Shown: piece after piece, positions 62,911-64,000 of the stretch
Layout of the letters: every line of letters starts with the position of its first letter
How positions within the stretch are numbered: position 1 is the first letter of the stretch
Position numbers and translations under genes: made by a program
Notes under the pieces: model-generated
What the model saw: the letters and a program-made list of their open reading frames with translations, nothing else
Told to the model about the DNA's origin: nothing
The model's database searches: none
Assembly: GCF_023238625.1 (NCBI RefSeq)
Contig: NZ_CP096670.1
Span: forward strand, 2,159,501-2,223,500
Direction of reading: 5' to 3'
Source of the DNA: Agarivorans sp. TSD2052
GTDB lineage: Bacteria > Pseudomonadota > Gammaproteobacteria > Enterobacterales > Celerinatantimonadaceae
DNA length: 64,000 nucleotides

Positions 62911-64000
62911 TTAACTTGGATTTCTTAGCTCAAGATAATCAACTGCAATTGCCGCTGCCTCTGTAAGAAACGCGTCTTCAAATTCAAGGTCTTTAGGGGC
63001 GTCGTCTAAGTCTTTTACTGGCTCCATTCCTAACATTGATAAACGCTCGTTTAGGCGGGTAAGCAGTTTCTGCTCTTTTTTATCGCGTATAGCAATACGT
63101 GCTTGTTCGTTTAAGCTAACCGATACTCTGTCTTTTTCTTTCTGGTAATCAGCGATATCGGTAACAATGTACTGAAACTCTGTATCGGTAGCGATGCGCT
63201 GCTGATGCATTTTTTCTAGCGGTTCAACAAACGGTTTTACATCCCCTAACAGACTATATTTAGCGGGTTTTATTTTGTCCCAAGGCAAGGCATTGTCTTC
63301 AACACTTTCGCCTGTTTCCTCTGGAAGTAAAGCCGATGGATATGAAATATCTGGTACTACGCCTTTATGTTGAGTACTACCACCATTAATGCGATAGAAC
63401 TTAGCGATGGTGTACTGCACATAACCCGTTTCATTTTCGTACATGTCATACAGTCGGCTCAATTTATGGTGTTGTTGCACAGTACCTTTACCATAAGTTT
63501 GTTCACCGATGACAATGGCTCTTCCATAATCCTGTAGAGCAGCGGCGAAAATTTCTGAAGCTGAAGCACTGTAACGATCCACTAGAATGACCATTGGCCC
63601 GCTGTAGGAAACTGAATTGCTATTATCAGGATTGACACTGATACGACCTAGTTGGTCTCGCACCTGCACAACAGGGCCACTAGGGATGAATAAACCTGTT
63701 AATGCGGTTGCTTCAGTTAATGCGCCGCCACCATTACCGCGTAGGTCTACAATTAACGAGCTAATGTTTTGTTCGTCTAATTTACGTAGTTCAACGTCAG
63801 CGTCTTGACTAAGATTAACGTAAAAACTAGGTACGTTGAGCACCCCTACTTTTTTGCCGTTTATCTCAATCACTTCACTTTTCGCGGCACGGTCTTCTAA
63901 GCGAACTTTATCGCGAACAATGTCAACGATTTTTGTTTTACCGTCAACTTTTCCGCCTGACGATAAAATTTCTAGTCTAACCGTAGTACCTTTAGGCCCT
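62911..64000 (-). CDS. prc: Tail-specific protease Prc/Tsp, N-terminus cut by window edge
   Basis: C-terminal part (363 residues) of a periplasmic carboxyl-terminal processing protease that degrades misfolded and tagged proteins. The frame is open to the right edge and begins GPKGTTVRLEILSSGGK, within the PDZ region. The catalytic Ser is in YSASASEIFAAALQDYG and the Lys in GKGTVQQHHKLS, forming the Ser-Lys dyad of the family. GGSTQHKGVVPDISYPSALL and EDNALPWDKIKP also match E. coli Prc. The gene extends past the window. Confidence 0.95.
   Translation of the reverse strand, partial: GPKGTTVRLEILSSGGKVDGKTKIVDIVRDKVRLEDRAAKSEVIEINGKKVGVLNVPSFYVNLSQDADVELRKLDEQNISSLIVDLRGNGGGALTEATALTGLFIPSGPVVQVRDQLGRISVNPDNSNSVSYSGPMVILVDRYSASASEIFAAALQDYGRAIVIGEQTYGKGTVQQHHKLSRLYDMYENETGYVQYTIAKFYRINGGSTQHKGVVPDISYPSALLPEETGESVEDNALPWDKIKPAKYSLLGDVKPFVEPLEKMHQQRIATDTEFQYIVTDIADYQKEKDRVSVSLNEQARIAIRDKKEQKLLTRLNERLSMLGMEPVKDLDDAPKDLEFEDAFLTEAAAIAVDYLELRNPS

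Overview
The window looks like a chromosomal segment of a marine gammaproteobacterium, most likely an Alteromonadales member (Agarivorans-like is my guess, not proven). The basis is gene order and protein similarity: thrS-infC-rpmI-rplT-pheS-pheT-ihfA; norM beside ribE; ccoNOQP with ccoH-I-S, a DsbD-like membrane gene, fnr, uspE and ttcA in a row; aapJQMP; yibL; rnb; prc. Base composition is moderate (about 43-45% G+C by eye). I found no rRNA, tRNA or CRISPR array.

1-17,000 is core: a DUF3080 gene cut by the left edge, norM, ribE and a CPXCG zinc-ribbon gene, then the translation operon thrS to ihfA. In that operon IF3 starts at ATT, the thrS leader holds a tRNA-anticodon-like hairpin, and an attenuator-like hairpin lies before rpmI. 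Convergent to it is a polar amino-acid ABC transporter (aapJQMP). After a 507-bp gap come cobB, a Bax-type glucosaminidase and ttcA.

17,000-26,450 is an oxygen-response block, all on the minus strand: the cbb3 oxidase ccoNOQP, its assembly genes ccoH, ccoI, ccoS and a TauE/SafE-type gene, the oxygen sensor FNR, uspE and ttcA. A perfect FNR palindrome lies before ccoN and a one-mismatch site before uspE, so the regulator and its probable targets sit together.

26,450-31,800 holds a three-gene signalling operon (REC-HD-GYP, REC-REC-histidine kinase, secreted SYLF protein), an FG-GAP protein and yibL. 31,900-36,800 looks like a degenerate integrated element: a tyrosine recombinase whose promoter overlaps a perfect palindrome, unknown genes including an overlapping membrane/coiled-coil pair that may be a defence module, and decayed small phage-like genes.

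36,800-43,100 holds an Old-Yellow-Enzyme-like reductase, a DASH cryptochrome with a 52-aa DUF2256 gene, and then three small minus-strand genes separated by attC-like sites. This is a short integron cassette array with no integrase in the window (a CALIN). A DedA protein and a secreted histidine phosphatase follow.

43,100-53,000 is accessory and rich in exported proteins: a GH5 glucanase, a homocysteine methyltransferase, two PEP-CTERM proteins, CowN with a NifX-like protein and a DUF134 regulator, a peptidoglycan-binding-domain protein and a CotH-kinase lipoprotein. 53,000-64,000 returns to ordinary metabolism: a CLC transporter, gabT-gabD with a divergent LysR gene, a cysteine-desulfidase-family gene, cobO, rnb, and prc cut by the right edge.
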